From NCBI GenBank assembly GCA_035624785.1, contig DASPQV010000022.1:1-14609 (forward strand): 14,609 bases of DNA, written 5' to 3'. The notes under the pieces were generated by a model, which saw nothing but the letters and a program-made list of their open reading frames with translations, had not been told where the DNA came from and made no database searches. The DNA comes from JAJZNI01 sp035624785 (lineage in GTDB: Bacteria; Chloroflexota; Dormibacteria; Aeolococcales; Aeolococcaceae). Each line of letters opens with the position of its first letter. The first letter of the stretch is position 1. The translations under genes and the position numbers were made by a program. This document shows positions 13,073 through 14,609 of the stretch, one piece after another.

Positions 13073-14377
13073 CTAGCTGCGCACCAGCTCCGGACGGCGC
13101 TCGAGGACCGCGCGCAGGGACGCGTCGAGGATCTCGACCGCCAGGTCGATCTCATCCCTAGCGATCGTGAGCGGCGGCGCCATCCGGAAGCAGTTGGCGC
13201 TCGACCCGGCGCGGACGATGTTCATCGACAGCCCCCGTTCCAGGCACTCGGCGGTCACCGCGGCCCCGAGCGCGTCGGCTGGACGGCAGCTCTGGCGGTC
13301 GCTGACGAGCTCCAGCCCGACCAGCAGGCCACGCCCGCGCACGTCGCCGATCACCTCGTGCACCGTCTGGAGCTCGCGCAGCTGCGCGATCAGGTAGTCG
13401 CCCAGGAGGCGGGACCGCTCGGCGAGCCCCTCCCCTTCGACGACATCGAGCACGGCCAGCCCGGCAGCCGCCGGCAACGGGTCGGAGACGTGCGACGTCA
13501 CATGCAGGAAGCCCTTGGCGAAGCAGTCCTCCTCGATCGCCGCCGAGGTGATCGTCGCAGCCAGGGGCACCCCGCCGCCGAGCGTCTTGGAGACTGCCAG
13601 CAGGTCGGGGACGATGCCGTCATGTTCGAAACCGAACATCGTGCCGAGCCGGCCGAAGCCGGTCTGAGCCTCGTCGATCACGAGCAGCATCCCGCGTTCG
13701 TCGCAGAGCTGGCGCAGCCTCCGGAAATATCCGTCGGGAGGAACGATGATCCCGCCCGCCGACAGCACCGGTTCGGCGATCACCGCGCAGAGCGAACCGA
13801 CCGACTGCTGGTCTATCAGCTGGAAACCCGCCTCGAGGCAGCTGCAGTCGCAGGCGCCGTCACAGTGCCGGATCGGGCAGCGGAACGCGTAGGGAGCGGG
13901 CAGGGCGAACGCGCCCGGCAGCAGCGGCCCGAAACCGGAGCGTGCCATCGAGAAGTTGACCGAGGCGATCCCGGTGAGCAGACCGTGGAAGCTGCGGGTG
14001 AGCCCGACGATCTCGAACCGCCCGGTGTGCATCTTGGCCAGCTTGAGCGCGACCTCGTTGGCCTCGGAGCCGGTGTTGAGAAGCATCACCTTGTCGAGCG
14101 GCGCCGGGACCAGGTCGACCAGCCGCTGGGCGAGGGCGAGCACGGGCTCCGAGAGCATCCACGAATTGAGGTGGATGACGCTGTCCAGGGTGTGCCGGAC
14201 CGCGGCGGCGATCTCGGGGCGGTTGTGGCCCAGCGTCGAGCAGATCTGGCCCGAGGTGAAGTCGAGGATGCGCCGCCCGTCGGCTGTCGTCAGCCACGCT
14301 CCTTCGGCCTCGCTGACGACGAAGGGAGCGAAGCCGCCCGCGTACCGGATCAGGAAGCGCTCGCGGGCATCAGACAC
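13073..14377 (-). CDS. Class III PLP aminotransferase/decarboxylase, 2,2-dialkylglycine decarboxylase-like
   Basis: The protein has 434 residues. It has the fold-type I PLP site: TGSEANE (102-108), H131, D235 in VIDEAQTGFGR and the Schiff-base lysine K264 in SKTLGGGVPL. FTSGQ (Q44) occupies the place of the substrate-specific Gln of dialkylglycine decarboxylase, and the C-terminal half (TSHVSDPLPAAAGL, IGDVRGRGLLVGLE, GLSMNIV, RMAPPLT) is also close to that enzyme. The expected reaction is decarboxylation of a 2,2-dialkylglycine coupled to transamination of pyruvate. Between 167 and 180 is a cluster CPIRHCDGACDCSC that the Burkholderia enzyme, as I recall it, lacks. The GTG at 14377 was chosen because the family begins there; no ribosome site is evident. 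A regulator gene ends 67 bases upstream. Confidence 0.85.
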   Translation of the reverse strand: MSDARERFLIRYAGGFAPFVVSEAEGAWLTTADGRRILDFTSGQICSTLGHNRPEIAAAVRHTLDSVIHLNSWMLSEPVLALAQRLVDLVPAPLDKVMLLNTGSEANEVALKLAKMHTGRFEIVGLTRSFHGLLTGIASVNFSMARSGFGPLLPGAFALPAPYAFRCPIRHCDGACDCSCLEAGFQLIDQQSVGSLCAVIAEPVLSAGGIIVPPDGYFRRLRQLCDERGMLLVIDEAQTGFGRLGTMFGFEHDGIVPDLLAVSKTLGGGVPLAATITSAAIEEDCFAKGFLHVTSHVSDPLPAAAGLAVLDVVEGEGLAERSRLLGDYLIAQLRELQTVHEVIGDVRGRGLLVGLELVSDRQSCRPADALGAAVTAECLERGLSMNIVRAGSSANCFRMAPPLTIARDEIDLAVEILDASLRAVLERRPELVRS

Positions 14378-14444
14378 CGCGCGATTGTCGCACCTGCCAC
14401 GAGCGTCCAGATCACCTCCCCACCCAGGCGCGGAAGCATGGCGC

Positions 14445-14609
14445 TCACGGTCGACCGGTGGGCTCGAACTCCACGGTGCACAGAAGCGGGTCGTCGGAGG
14501 CGAACGGGACCATGCCGGTGAGGCGGACGGTCCCACCGAGCCTGGCAAGCGTCTCCTCGAGCATCCCCAGATGCACCCCGCACACCACCTGCCGGTGCTC
14601 CCTCGCCAC
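14445..14609 (-). CDS. C-terminal end of a winged-helix regulator (COG2345/ArsR-like), partial
   Basis: The last 54 codons of a leftward gene are visible, ending at TGA 14445-14447; the rest lies beyond the window. The text VVCGVHLGMLEETLARLGGTVRLTG then LLCTVEF resembles the C-terminal domain of predicted regulators of the COG2345 group, where a Cys-Gly-x-His-Leu-Gly stretch and a late Cys are usual. It lies in the same direction as the PLP enzyme and just before it, so it may control it. Family assignment from so short a tail is tentative. Confidence 0.55.
   Translation of the reverse strand: MAREHRQVVCGVHLGMLEETLARLGGTVRLTGMVPFASDDPLLCTVEFEPTGRP

Noticed and set aside
12971..14521. Rightward ORF of 516 codons opposite the PLP enzyme
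   Set aside because: It is the antisense shadow of a gene with complete catalytic motifs; its composition (Arg, Gly, Asp, His rich) is typical of such shadows.

Overview
The window is uniformly GC-rich, with strong G/C preference at third codon positions, several GTG starts, short or coupled intergenic gaps and at least one probable leaderless start. One ArsC is of the kind linked to mycothiol. This suggests an actinobacterium or another high-GC, soil-type lineage. There is no rRNA, tRNA, transposase or CRISPR array, and no rank below phylum can be read from the sequence.

Region 1 (1-4564) is an arsenic detoxification island with two divergent arms. The leftward arm runs from a fused ArsR regulator-arsenate reductase (3395-2619), through the truncated start of what looks like an MIP/aquaporin-type arsenite channel (2542-2411), to a single-cysteine FAD/NAD(P) disulfide oxidoreductase (2362-929) and a second arsenate reductase (932-297, ATGA overlap). 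The rightward arm has a good promoter, an ideal ribosome binding site, a 49-residue cysteine-rich small ORF (3618-3767) and the arsenite methyltransferase ArsM (3799-4551), and closes with a hairpin over the arsM stop. The two reductases use different cysteine layouts (thioredoxin-type and mycothiol-type). No intact efflux pump lies inside the window. The first 296 bases carry no gene but hold a perfect 8-bp inverted repeat that resembles an operator.

Region 2 (4691-7206) has a glycerophosphodiesterase-like gene and a divergent GT4 glycosyltransferase, probably acting on lipids or glycolipids. The glycosyltransferase reading frame may be broken near its 3' end.

Region 3 (7212-12888, all leftward) holds a MerR-type HTH-Mop regulator, then an oxyanion (molybdate/tungstate type) binding lipoprotein, then a single-polypeptide permease-ATPase with an unresolved start, then a PhzF-family protein and a PcaF-like thiolase. 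An inverted repeat before the binding-protein gene shares the 7-mer CTATGCC with the upstream edge of the regulator gene, so the transporter may be under the regulator's control. A 48-bp tandem duplication lies at the 3' end of the transporter gene.

Region 4 (13073-14609) holds a class III PLP enzyme close to 2,2-dialkylglycine decarboxylase, with an unusual cysteine cluster, and the C-terminal end of a regulator cut by the window edge.

The least familiar parts are the Cys-rich small ORF before arsM, the channel remnant, and the disrupted start of the permease-ATPase gene.
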